In this document: in pieces, positions 34,118 to 42,610 of the stretch
Layout: each line of letters opens with the position of its first letter
Position numbering within the stretch: the stretch's first letter is position 1
Assembly: GCA_003556605.1 (NCBI GenBank)
Contig: PWQX01000148.1
Location: 1-51,320, forward strand
Source of the DNA: Spirochaetaceae bacterium
Lineage (GTDB): Bacteria > Spirochaetota > Spirochaetia > DSM-27196 > SLAA01
Direction: 5' to 3'
DNA length: 51,320 nt
Program-made: the position numbers and the translations under genes
The notes under the pieces: model-generated
Databases searched by the model: none
Seen by the model: only the letters and a program-made list of their open reading frames with translations
What the model was told of the DNA's origin: nothing

Positions 34118-35047
34118 TTAGGCGGGGAACACACCGGTCGACAGGTAGCGGTCGCCGCGGTCGCAGATGATCGTCACGAGCACTCCGGCGTCCTGACCGG
34201 AGTCATCAAGCTCCCGGGCGACATCAATCGCAGCAGCGACGTTGCCCCCTGAAGATATGCCGCAGAAGATTCCCTCACGCGCGGCAAGCGCCCGGGTAGT
34301 CTCCTCAGCGCGCTCCCTCTGTATCTCGCGCTTCTCATCGAGCCGCTGCGGCTCGAAGATGGGCGGCTGGTACTCAGGCGGCCAAGCGCGGATACCGGGT
34401 ACCCCGCCCGCGGAATCGGGCGTCACGCCGACGATACGGACAGCGGGGTTTCGTTCCTTCAAATAACGCGAGGTGCCCATGAGCGTTCCGGTGGTCCCGG
34501 TGGAGGCAACAAAGTGCGTCACGCGCCCGGCAGTGTCTGTCCAGATCTCAGGGCCGGTAGATTCGTAGTGTGCCTGCGGGTTGTCCGGATTAGCAAATTG
34601 ATCGAGGATCACACCGCGGCCCTCGTGCTCCATTGTGCGCGCGGTTTCGATGGACTCCTCCATACTCCCGGCCTTTGAGGTCAACACCAAGTCGGCCCCG
34701 AACGCCTTCATGGTCGCGCGGCGCTCGCTGCTCATATGCTCGGGCATCACCAAGATCATGCGGTAGCCCATAATCGCAGCTACCATCGCCAGCGCAATAC
34801 CGGTGTTTCCGCTGGTAGCCTCGATCAAGGTATCGCCGGGCTTGATGCGTCCCGAGCGTTCGGCATTGCGGATCATCCAGTACGCCGGTCGGTCCTTGAC
34901 CGAGCCGGCAGGATTGTTCCCCTCCAGCTTGCACAACACCAGAGTTGAGCCGGTGTACAGCGCGCGAAGCCGCATCAGTGGAGTGTGCCCAATACATTCC
35001 TCAATCTTGAAGTAGCGCATCCCACTACGAGTGTCTTGTTGTCGCAT
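34118..35047 (-). CDS. cysM: Cysteine synthase, CysM type
   Basis: 309 residues, PLP fold type II. It makes cysteine from O-acetylserine and sulphide or thiosulphate. PLP lysine K51 in NPAGSVKDRPA; phosphate-binding and substrate loops TSGNTGIALA and STGTTGTLMG; C-terminal GISSGGNVAAA. EGNNPAGSVKDR is closer to CysM than to CysK. The ATG at 35047 lies 6 nt downstream of a perfect TATAAT and has no Shine-Dalgarno sequence; ATG codons nine codons further down are an alternative. It lies 7 bp after the DUF362 gene on the same strand. Confidence 0.9.
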   Translation of the reverse strand: MRQQDTRSGMRYFKIEECIGHTPLMRLRALYTGSTLVLCKLEGNNPAGSVKDRPAYWMIRNAERSGRIKPGDTLIEATSGNTGIALAMVAAIMGYRMILVMPEHMSSERRATMKAFGADLVLTSKAGSMEESIETARTMEHEGRGVILDQFANPDNPQAHYESTGPEIWTDTAGRVTHFVASTGTTGTLMGTSRYLKERNPAVRIVGVTPDSAGGVPGIRAWPPEYQPPIFEPQRLDEKREIQRERAEETTRALAAREGIFCGISSGGNVAAAIDVARELDDSGQDAGVLVTIICDRGDRYLSTGVFPA

Positions 35048-35053
35048 GGCTAC

Positions 35054-35059
35054 ATTATA
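35054..35059 (-). promoter_or_regulatory. -10 box of cysM, positioned for a leaderless transcript
   Basis: A perfect TATAAT on the minus strand ends 6 nt before the cysM ATG and overlaps the stop codon of the upstream gene. No good -35 box is seen. Confidence 0.5.
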
Positions 35060-36242
35060 CCGCTTTCGCATTGCGTACGGCTCTTACGATCGCATCTGCG
35101 CTCGGAGGACAGCCGGGTACCGCTATCTCGGCAGGGGGTGAGACTGCAGCGCGCGCGCAGTCGCCGACGGCTATGGCCCGATGTGCCCGGCAGTGCTGCT
35201 GCGCTCGCTTTTCGCCCGCGGCCTCCGCCGCTGTGCCGAAACTCCCGATGTAATAGTGGTCCTCGCCGCTCAGTACGCGTGCTTCGCGCATGCGCTCAAG
35301 CGCGAAGCGCAGGTTCCCGTGGCACGTGCAACACGTGTTGCCGAGCTGCACGGTGCACGGATACGCCCGGAATCCGTCGGTGTCGGTCTCAAACACGCGA
35401 TCGCCGCTTGGGTGGTTCAGTTCGTGGAGCACCGGTTGGAAAGCAGCCGGATCGACTCCGCGGGCGCGCGCGTAATGGGCGATATGAGCGATCGCGGCGG
35501 GCGAGAACCCCAAGGTCGACGCCGCGAAACAGTCGACCGTAAGCGGGTCGCGACCGCCGGCGATGATGCCCAAATTGACCGGCTTGCCGCCGAGCTCGCT
35601 CGACAAGTCACCATACGTTCCGTCGGCAAGCACGAAGTCGGGCGTAACAAGCGCCGCGAGCTGTGCGATAGCCCGTTCTAAGTCTGCGCCGTGAAAGCTG
35701 CTCTTCAACTGCCGGGGCATCACCCCCTTGAGGTTCTTCAAACTGCAGGTCACTCGCGTTTGACAGTGGGCCTTGATCACCGGAACGTTGATGAGGTAGT
35801 CACAGTCCGCGACGGTTTGCGATAGTGCCAGTTTCGAAAACGGCCCGTCGGTAAGTGTTGAGCGCTCGATGAAGCGATCACGATCGATATCCACCAGCCT
35901 CACCCGGTGCTTATCGGCGATCTCGGTGTACCCGCAGATCTTGAACGCACGAGTTGCCGATTCGCCTATACCGCTGCCGTCGGCTATCGTGATGTTGTGC
36001 ACCCCCTGTTCGCGCAGCAGCACGACGAGGCTCTCGACGATCTCCGGCCGTGTGTTGGCGCCGAGCCAGCGCTTACGCGAAAGAACGATGTTGGGCTTAA
36101 TCACCACGCGCGCCTCGGGCGAGAGCGCCTTGAACGGCTGCAAGGTCTCGATCACTTGCCGCACCGATGGGTCGGCGCTGGAGCTGTAGGTTACCGCCAG
36201 GTTCGGATCGGGCTTTCCGGAGCTTGTTTCGGCGTTACGCAT
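35055..36242 (-). CDS. DUF362-domain protein with cysteine-rich C-terminus
   Basis: 395 residues. The DUF362 domain spans about 45-260: VVIKPNIVLSRK, ADGSGIGES, DYLINVPVIKAHCQTRVTCS and NLKGVMPRQLKSSFHG. The C-terminal 100 residues carry C296, C304, C305, C307, C351, C362 and C378, including CCTCHG and a VPGCPPSADAI motif. The latter resembles the proximal-cluster cysteine region of hydrogenase/NuoB-like small subunits. This suggests one or two Fe-S clusters. The biochemical function of DUF362 is not settled; some are fused to ferredoxins. The chosen ATG lies 9 nt after the -10 box described at 36252-36280. Confidence 0.75.
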   Translation of the reverse strand: MRNAETSSGKPDPNLAVTYSSSADPSVRQVIETLQPFKALSPEARVVIKPNIVLSRKRWLGANTRPEIVESLVVLLREQGVHNITIADGSGIGESATRAFKICGYTEIADKHRVRLVDIDRDRFIERSTLTDGPFSKLALSQTVADCDYLINVPVIKAHCQTRVTCSLKNLKGVMPRQLKSSFHGADLERAIAQLAALVTPDFVLADGTYGDLSSELGGKPVNLGIIAGGRDPLTVDCFAASTLGFSPAAIAHIAHYARARGVDPAAFQPVLHELNHPSGDRVFETDTDGFRAYPCTVQLGNTCCTCHGNLRFALERMREARVLSGEDHYYIGSFGTAAEAAGEKRAQQHCRAHRAIAVGDCARAAVSPPAEIAVPGCPPSADAIVRAVRNAKAV

Positions 36243-36251
36243 ACCGGCTCT

Positions 36252-36280
36252 ACTGTAACAAGAACGGCGCCCGATCGCAA
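36252..36280 (-). promoter_or_regulatory. Promoter of the DUF362 gene
   Basis: On the minus strand: TTGCGA (36280-36275), 17-bp spacer, TACAGT (36257-36252). The start codon follows after 9 nt, so the transcript would have almost no leader. Confidence 0.5.
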
Positions 36281-36353
36281 ACCGACAGAACTGCCGCACA
36301 GTGTGTTGGTGCGCTCTTCCACCACCCCGGTTGTTCGCAGTACAATCGGGCCA

Positions 36354-37826
36354 ATGACATTCTACTGGTACGACCTGGAGACGTTCGGCCGCAATCCCCG
36401 CTACGACCGCATCGCCCAGTTCGCGGGTGTGCGCACCGATGCCGAGCTGAAGCCGGTAGAGGAGCCTTTGGTTCTCTACTGCCGTATCAGCGATGATTAC
36501 CTTCCCGACCCGTCCGCATGCCTTGTAACCGGCCTCACCCCGCAGACCACCTGCCGGCGCGGAGCGCCGGAGTTCGAGTTCATCGCGCGCATTCATCGTG
36601 AGCTCATCAGGCCCAACACGTGCACGGTGGGGTACAACAACATCCGTTTTGATGACGAGTTTATTCGTACCTGTCTGTACCGCAATTTCTTCGATCCGTA
36701 CGAGCGCGAGTACTCCTCCGGTAACTCACGGTGGGACTTGTCGAACGTGGTGCGCGCCACACACGACTTACGTCCGGACGGCATGCAGTGGCCGCGGAAC
36801 GAGCGTGATAAGCCCGATTTCCGGCTCGAACGTCTCGCCGAAGCGAACGAGTTGTCCCACGAGCACGCTCACGACGCGCTCTCGGATGTCTACGCGACAA
36901 TTGCGCTTGCCCGATGTATCAGGGACGCGCAGCCCAAGCTGTTCTCGTACCTGTTTCGTCACCGCAAACGGGCGGACGCCGCAAAGGTCATTGATCTGCA
37001 CGAACGCCGGCCGTTTCTGCACACATCGCCGCTGTACACGCGCGGCGGCGGATGCACATCGGTGCTTGCCCCGCTGACGGTGGACCCGAGCAACCCCAAC
37101 GCGGTGCTGTGCTATGATCTACGCTACGACCCGGATCTGTTGCTCGAGGCGCCTGTTGAAACGATCCGCCGGCGTTTGTTCACGCCCAACGACGCCCTAC
37201 AGCAGGATGAGCAGCGGGTGCACGTTATCTCGGTGGCGCTGAACAAATGCCCGGTAGTAGCGCCGGTAAGCGTGCTGGACGACGCCGGTGCCGAGCGGCT
37301 GGACATCGACCTGAACGCCGCGGAGAAGCGCCGCGTGCGGCTGCTCGCGGAGCCGCTGCTGACCCAGAAGGTTACCAGCGCTTTTACCGGGCCCGGCCCT
37401 GAAGCCCCGCAAGACCCCGACCTGCAGATCTACTCCGGCGGGTTTTTCGCGGACGCAGACCGCGAGCGTTTTGCCGAGATTCACGCGGCGGCTTGCGCTG
37501 CAGCCGGCGGCGAAACCGATGCTTTACGCGACCTCCGGCTTTCGTTCGAAGACCCGCGCATTCCCGAGATGCTGTGGCGCTTTATCGGGCGCAATTATCC
37601 GCAGAGCTTTGACAGCGTGCAGCACAAGCGTTGGCTGAGCTTCTGCGCCGGTCGAATTCTCTTTCCGCCGGCCGGCGCCGGTATCGACCTCGCAGAGTTC
37701 GAGAAGAAGTGCGCGAAGTTTGCCCAGGACAAGGATATGCTGCCCGGCCGCAAAGCCACGGTGCACGCTCTCGCGCAATGGGCAGCCCATTTGCGCAAAA
37801 CGGTGCTCGCGTATTCGCCCTCTTAA
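36354..37826 (+). CDS. sbcB: Exodeoxyribonuclease I
   Basis: 490 residues, close to E. coli ExoI. It digests single-stranded DNA 3' to 5' in recombination and mismatch repair. All DEDDh residues align with the E. coli enzyme at a constant offset of eight: D7 and E9 (YDLETFG), D100 (NNIRFDDEF), H173 and D178 (HDALSD). An SH3-like and helical region typical of ExoI follows. The ATG at 36354 lies 7 nt after a TACAAT hexamer (36341-36346) and lacks a Shine-Dalgarno sequence. It is divergent from the DUF362 gene. Confidence 0.94.
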   Translation: MTFYWYDLETFGRNPRYDRIAQFAGVRTDAELKPVEEPLVLYCRISDDYLPDPSACLVTGLTPQTTCRRGAPEFEFIARIHRELIRPNTCTVGYNNIRFDDEFIRTCLYRNFFDPYEREYSSGNSRWDLSNVVRATHDLRPDGMQWPRNERDKPDFRLERLAEANELSHEHAHDALSDVYATIALARCIRDAQPKLFSYLFRHRKRADAAKVIDLHERRPFLHTSPLYTRGGGCTSVLAPLTVDPSNPNAVLCYDLRYDPDLLLEAPVETIRRRLFTPNDALQQDEQRVHVISVALNKCPVVAPVSVLDDAGAERLDIDLNAAEKRRVRLLAEPLLTQKVTSAFTGPGPEAPQDPDLQIYSGGFFADADRERFAEIHAAACAAAGGETDALRDLRLSFEDPRIPEMLWRFIGRNYPQSFDSVQHKRWLSFCAGRILFPPAGAGIDLAEFEKKCAKFAQDKDMLPGRKATVHALAQWAAHLRKTVLAYSPS

Positions 37827-37898
37827 ACATCGCGGCCGGGGGTCTGCGGTCGCAGTGGGCGGGACCGGCACTACCCCGCTGTACGTTCGCCGGGTAGC

Positions 37899-38573
37899 TT
37901 AGGCGACAGGGCTGACCCGCGCAACCCGCGGCACGCGAACTCGGTGGTACAAGCGTGCGTGTGCGCGGCGCGTGACGCGCCGCAACGCGTAGCGCAGGCG
38001 CCGCCGCTCGCTGCTTCCCTGCCGGTAGGTGAGCTGTGTCGTGCCGGAGTGGATACTCCTATACACCGGGCAGCGCTGGGGGCGCAGCCGCGGGCGATTG
38101 CGCGCCACACGGGCGATGAGATGCGATAACCCGTAGCATCGGCGTGCCAACCCGTCACCCGAGTGCTTGAGCTTGCGCGTTACCATCAGCAGCGGTGGCG
38201 CTTTCACTCTTGTCAGTACCGCGCGCACGCGCGGCGCCGGCAGTTGCCGGAGCTTCCATACAAGCGTGCCTACAGCCTGCAGCACGATCAGCGCGATCAG
38301 CAGGTAGGACCACCACGGTAAGTTCCGTCCAAAGAAGAGCACGTACAAGAAGGGCGCAGCGGTTGCAACCAAGAACACCGTGCTCCAGAGCCTGAGCTCC
38401 TCGCGCAACACGTTGAAAAACGCACGAACAACGCGGTACAGAGCGTAATAGTAAACCGGTGCCGAGCCGACGTAAATCATGAGAAACAGCACCGGGTTTA
38501 CCCGGTAGGTCTCCTGACCGATGTGCATGAGCTCTGCGATTTTTCCAACAGTGAAGGTTACCACGTTCTGCAT
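37899..38573 (-). CDS. Small membrane protein with arginine-rich tail
   Basis: I do not recognise this family. 224 residues from the ATG at 38573, which has AGGGA 5 nt upstream. Three hydrophobic segments (about 28-48, 63-82 and 87-106) are followed by a tail of about 115 residues that is strongly basic and rich in arginine (for example SSERRRLRYALRRVTRRAHA). By the positive-inside rule the tail would be cytosolic and could contact nucleic acid or the membrane surface. The tail may also be the product of a frameshift or loss of the original stop. An extended -10 (TGG-TATATT) lies at 38590-38595. Confidence 0.5.
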   Translation of the reverse strand: MQNVVTFTVGKIAELMHIGQETYRVNPVLFLMIYVGSAPVYYYALYRVVRAFFNVLREELRLWSTVFLVATAAPFLYVLFFGRNLPWWSYLLIALIVLQAVGTLVWKLRQLPAPRVRAVLTRVKAPPLLMVTRKLKHSGDGLARRCYGLSHLIARVARNRPRLRPQRCPVYRSIHSGTTQLTYRQGSSERRRLRYALRRVTRRAHARLYHRVRVPRVARVSPVA

Positions 38574-38589
38574 CACGTTCCCTGGGCGC

Positions 38590-38595
38590 AATATA
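38590..38595 (-). promoter_or_regulatory. Extended -10 of the small membrane-protein gene
   Basis: TATATT on the minus strand preceded by TGG. It leaves a leader of about 10 nt with AGGGA. The remainder of the 186-bp divergent gap shows no clear motif. Confidence 0.4.
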
Positions 38596-38759
38596 CCACA
38601 AGTTTCTGCACTGCGACTACTTCTGCGCGGTCGTTCGGCCCCCCGATTCGCTACCGCCGTCACCGCTGCCGAGATACTGTTTCGCAGTTCTCGGTAGTTC
38701 TCAGGCAATCCGCGCGTAGCGCTTGCAGAACACCCGGCGGCGCACTAACCTATAGGAGT

Positions 38760-40973
38760 ATGGGCCGGAAAAAAGCCGAAAAGAACAGAGCTCGCCCTTC
38801 GCTCGGTGAGGTGGTGCGTGAAATCGCCGAGAAGCTCGAGCACCCCATCGGGTTGGTTGCTTTTCTGGGCCGATTGGTGTACGCGGGGGTAGATCTGGAC
38901 CAGCCTACGACCGAGCGTGCGCTTGAGTTGCTCGACGAGACCGGGCTTGTGGTTATTTCGGGTAAACGCATAACGCCGAAAGCGACGGTGCTGCCCGGCT
39001 CCCGTGTGCTTGCACGCCTCAGCGACGACGAGCTGGAAGACGGCGTGCTGTTACCTGAACAACGCCTTATGGGGCTGGCGCCTCCCGGTATAGAGGTGGG
39101 CCGTTATCAATTCGTTGGCCCGAATCAGGAAGCTCTTGCGGTGAGACGGGTCACGCGCCCCTTGTACCAGTTCGCCGAGCACGCGCCGCTGGTGGTGCCG
39201 CAGGACCTTCTGCGCTCGGTGGAGGCGCAACACCGGCATAGCGCGGATTCGGCGTATTACCGGCGTGTTGATCTGCCCGCGGTTGAAATCGGCGACTTGC
39301 TTACGCAGAGCGACGCCGAAGAACCGCCGTTACTTGAGATCGAGCTGCTCTCATTCTTAGACGCGGTCTTTCGTGTCACGGTAGCCACCGAAGAGGCGGT
39401 GCGCGGTACCATTGAGCAACAGCAGCGTTGGCTCGATTGGATGGATCGCGAGCTTGGGCGCGCCTTTGAATGTCACGGGCCCGACGTAGATGCTCCTACG
39501 CAGCTCGCGCATGCCTACACCTTGGGGCCCAAGACGATGCGTACCCGGCCGCGCTTTGCGCTTGAAGAGTACTTGGAGCGAACCGAGACGGTCGCGGTGT
39601 ACACCTATGAGGGGGTGCCGATTTTGTGGTACGCCCACGATGAGCCCGAGCCGGCTCTGGTGTTCCCGGGGTTCGAACCGTCCCGCGGCGCCCGTGACTC
39701 GCTGGACGCAATTTTCGATGATCTCGGGATCGACCTTATGGAAAGCGAGCTTGTTGCGTTTTTCCGAGATGCAGCGTTGCAGGGGGGCTCGGAACCTCAA
39801 CAGCCGTTACGGCGTGCGCTGGCCGGGCGTGAGCTGTTCTTTCACGATGAGCTGCAGAAAAACAGCTTCGAAGAGTTGGTTCAGGAGCTGTGGGATCAGC
39901 TCTCTCAGATTCCAATCAGCGGTGCCGAACGAGCTGCAGCGGCTCTACGCGCCGAGGTCTTGAATCTGATTGTGGAGCAGCGGCGTTGGCTCATCGGGCT
40001 TGATTGGCGCGGTATTGATCCGGCGGAGTTTCCTATGGATGAGACCAGCAGGCTCGCTCAGCTCAGCGGCCGCCTATCGCAGTTTATTGAGATACTCAAT
40101 GAACCTGAAGCTCTGGACGAGTTCACGCTCAAGCGCTACGAGCCGCTGATCAAGCAGCTTGGAGAAGCGCTGGAGTCCGGCCGGCAGCAGGTAGAAGCGG
40201 CGTTCGACTCCGGCCTTGACTGGGACGAAGATGCGCGCCCGGGTACCCGGTTTGAGCTCGTGCGGGGGGGCAACAATATCGCCGAAGGGCTGTTCAACGT
40301 GGAGAGCGGCCCCGATCTGCCCGGCTACGAGGGTGCGGATTTGCGGGAGGCCGCCGGTGAGCGCTTGCCGAGACCCCCGTGCCGCTTGCCGCTGCGGATC
40401 CGTTATCGACTCAAGATTGTGCTCGACGGCTCTGCACCGTCGATTCAGCGCACCGTCGCGGTACCGGGCAACCTTACGCTCGGTGAGCTCCACGTCGTGA
40501 TCCAAGAGGCGTTCGGATGGAGCGATACGCACCTGCACGTGTTTGAGATCGGACAGGCAACCTACGCCGAGCCTTCCGGCGAGATCGCTTTCGAGACCAA
40601 AGATCACGACGAGCACCGCTACTTCCTGCAGGACGTAGCGCCGGCCTCCGGTAAGAGCTTCTGGTACGTGTACGATTTCGGCGACGGCTGGCGTCATCTG
40701 GTAACGGTGGCCGATGCCGACCGGGACTGCGATTCTGAACCGAACGTGAGTGAGATCCGCTGCACCGACGGTGCGCGTTCGCGACCGCCTGAAGGCATTG
40801 GTGGAATGGACTCGTATCTGGACCTCATGAGCGCAGCTACCGACCCCTGTCACGAGGAACACGCGTTTGCCTGTGAGGTGTTCGGCCCTACCTTTGATCC
40901 GGAACGCTGTGATCTCAGCAGCGTCAACAAGCGCCTCCGGGAGTTTGCGCGCCGGCGAGGGTTCGCCGGCTAG
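38760..40973 (+). CDS. Large protein with C-terminal pRiA4b ORF-3-like domain
   Basis: 737 residues. Residues about 545-720 form a clear plasmid-pRiA4b-ORF-3-like domain: RYRLKIVLDG, then LTLGELHVVIQEAFGWSDTH, YDFGDGWRHLV, and the C..GARSRPPEGIGG segment. The N-terminal 540 residues are unfamiliar, largely helical and acidic, beginning with a possible winged-helix stretch (about 10-75). The ORF-3 domain is widespread, found on plasmids and chromosomes, and has no established activity. The ATG at 38760 has AGGAG unusually close (1-2 nt), so a start slightly downstream is possible. A 14-bp tandem duplication covers the stop codon; a seven-G run lies at 40264-40270. Confidence 0.75.
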   Translation: MGRKKAEKNRARPSLGEVVREIAEKLEHPIGLVAFLGRLVYAGVDLDQPTTERALELLDETGLVVISGKRITPKATVLPGSRVLARLSDDELEDGVLLPEQRLMGLAPPGIEVGRYQFVGPNQEALAVRRVTRPLYQFAEHAPLVVPQDLLRSVEAQHRHSADSAYYRRVDLPAVEIGDLLTQSDAEEPPLLEIELLSFLDAVFRVTVATEEAVRGTIEQQQRWLDWMDRELGRAFECHGPDVDAPTQLAHAYTLGPKTMRTRPRFALEEYLERTETVAVYTYEGVPILWYAHDEPEPALVFPGFEPSRGARDSLDAIFDDLGIDLMESELVAFFRDAALQGGSEPQQPLRRALAGRELFFHDELQKNSFEELVQELWDQLSQIPISGAERAAAALRAEVLNLIVEQRRWLIGLDWRGIDPAEFPMDETSRLAQLSGRLSQFIEILNEPEALDEFTLKRYEPLIKQLGEALESGRQQVEAAFDSGLDWDEDARPGTRFELVRGGNNIAEGLFNVESGPDLPGYEGADLREAAGERLPRPPCRLPLRIRYRLKIVLDGSAPSIQRTVAVPGNLTLGELHVVIQEAFGWSDTHLHVFEIGQATYAEPSGEIAFETKDHDEHRYFLQDVAPASGKSFWYVYDFGDGWRHLVTVADADRDCDSEPNVSEIRCTDGARSRPPEGIGGMDSYLDLMSAATDPCHEEHAFACEVFGPTFDPERCDLSSVNKRLREFARRRGFAG

Positions 40974-40986
40974 GGTTCGCCGGCTA
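40959..40986. repeat. Two tandem copies of a 14-bp unit across a stop codon
   Basis: GGGTTCGCCGGCTA occurs twice head to tail (40959-40972 and 40973-40986). The first copy encodes the last residues of the ORF-3-domain protein and begins its TAG; the second is noncoding. It looks like a recent slippage duplication. Confidence 0.9.
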
Positions 40987-41182
40987 GGACGAGATGTCGG
41001 GTGTGGCTATGGGTGTACGTGACGCCGGTAAGCACAACGGAGCAGGCTGCGCGGGTTTTGGAGCCACCAGCTTCTCGCCCAAAGGCGCCTCGCGCAGCAA
41101 CTGCGCAGCGCGAGAGCTCGAAAGGTGCTCAGAAATGGTCGCGGCCCCGGCGTGGCGTATACCGGCGGGCCTGCGCGATGTC

Positions 41183-42427
41183 TCACACGCGTGCGAGTAC
41201 GAGACTGGAGTTGTGGCCTCCAAAGCCGAACGAGTTTGAGAGCGCAACGCGCAGCGGCTTTTCAACAATTTCCACCGGCAGCTGTACCGGAGGCAGTTCG
41301 GGATCGGGATTGAACAGATTGATGTTCGCGGGGACCACCCCTTCGCGTATCGCCTGCACCGTGAGGATCGCTTCAACCCCCGCAGTGGCCCCGAGCACGT
41401 GTCCGTGGTACGACTTGGTAGAGCCGATATGTGTGTTCGCGACGCTGTTCTTGATGAGCTCGTAGATGCCGTTAATCTCCGCGAGGTCTCCTACCGGCGT
41501 TGAGGTGCCGTGCGTGTTGATGTAGTCAAGCTCATCCGCATTCAGCCCTGCGAGCTCAAGCGCCATGCGCATCGCGTACGCGGCCCCTGCCCCGCTTGGA
41601 TCGGGCGCAACGAAGTCATACGCATCGCCCGACATCCCGCAGGAAAGGACCTCGCACAAGACCTCAGCTCCGCGTCGTTTGGCGTGCTCGTACTCCTCGA
41701 GCACCAGGATACCGGCGCCCTCGCTCAAGACGAACCCGTCGCGGTCGCGATCGTACGGGCGCGAGGCGGTCTCCGGGGAGTCATTGCGGGTGGAAAGCGC
41801 CTGCATATTGCCGAAACCCGCGATCGTAATCTCGTTAAGGGTCCCTTCGGTGCCGCCGGCGACCATCACGTCGGCCATGTTGTCCTGAATAATCATTTGC
41901 GCCGAAGCGATCGAATGGTTGGCGGTTGCACACGCAGTCTGCAGGCTCAGGTTCGGGCCGAGCAGACCGTACATCATGCTCAGCACGCCCGCGGCCATGT
42001 TGCCGATCGACATCGGAATGTAGAACGGGCTGACCCCCCGGGGACCTTTGCCGGATATGGCAATGCTGTTGTTGTGCTGTATGCTGAGGCCGCCGATGCC
42101 GCTTCCGACCGCGACCCCGATGCGGCGGCTGTCCGGCAGCTCGGCGAGTCCGGATTGCTCTGCGGCTTCCTTCACCGCAGCAGCCGCGTAGTGGCAAAAG
42201 GTGTCCATGCGCTTGGCTTTCCTGCGCATATCGTTGTCGAAGTACTGCGTGTAGTCGAACTCTTTGACGTCTCCGGCGATCCGGCACGCAAGGTTCGATG
42301 CGTCAAAGCGCTCGATGTTGCGGATTCCGGACCGCCCGGACAGCACAGTCTGCCAGCTCTCGTCCACCGAGTGACCCAGGGGATTCACCGTTCCCATCCC
42401 GGTTATTACAACGCGTCGTTCTCGCAT
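41183..42427 (-). CDS. Second beta-ketoacyl-ACP synthase (FabF paralogue)
   Basis: 414 residues, KAS I/II family with complete triad: C166 (TACATANHS), H306 (NTHGTSTP) and H343 (YHGHVLGATAG). It is clearly different in sequence from fabF at 14708-15967 and stands alone, without other fatty-acid genes. Possible roles are a chain-length-specific or regulated elongation step (FabB-like unsaturated, branched or secondary acyl chains). The ATG at 42427 has AGGA about 9 nt upstream; the longer frame upstream is not credible. It is divergent from an AraC regulator, which might control it. Confidence 0.88.
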   Translation of the reverse strand: MRERRVVITGMGTVNPLGHSVDESWQTVLSGRSGIRNIERFDASNLACRIAGDVKEFDYTQYFDNDMRRKAKRMDTFCHYAAAAVKEAAEQSGLAELPDSRRIGVAVGSGIGGLSIQHNNSIAISGKGPRGVSPFYIPMSIGNMAAGVLSMMYGLLGPNLSLQTACATANHSIASAQMIIQDNMADVMVAGGTEGTLNEITIAGFGNMQALSTRNDSPETASRPYDRDRDGFVLSEGAGILVLEEYEHAKRRGAEVLCEVLSCGMSGDAYDFVAPDPSGAGAAYAMRMALELAGLNADELDYINTHGTSTPVGDLAEINGIYELIKNSVANTHIGSTKSYHGHVLGATAGVEAILTVQAIREGVVPANINLFNPDPELPPVQLPVEIVEKPLRVALSNSFGFGGHNSSLVLARV

Positions 42428-42569
42428 GGTATCCGATCCTGCCTCCGATAACTGGAGACCGCGCGCAAGGCGCGATTTCGATAGTAGCTTATCGAGTTCA
42501 GCCCGCCGGTGTCGTTCGCAATAGTCGGTTTCTTTTGTGCGATTGTCTGATTCTGTCGGGCTGTTCCCT

Positions 42570-42598
42570 TGTACAACGTCCTTTTGTTCCGTTACAGT
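42570..42598 (+). promoter_or_regulatory. Candidate promoter of the AraC-alkA pair
   Basis: TGTACA (42570-42575), 17-bp spacer, TACAGT (42593-42598). In the same divergent gap the inverted repeat CGATA-N6-TATCG (42479-42494) is a possible operator, facing the fabF paralogue. Confidence 0.4.
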
Positions 42599-42610
42599 TG
42601 GGCAATAGCC

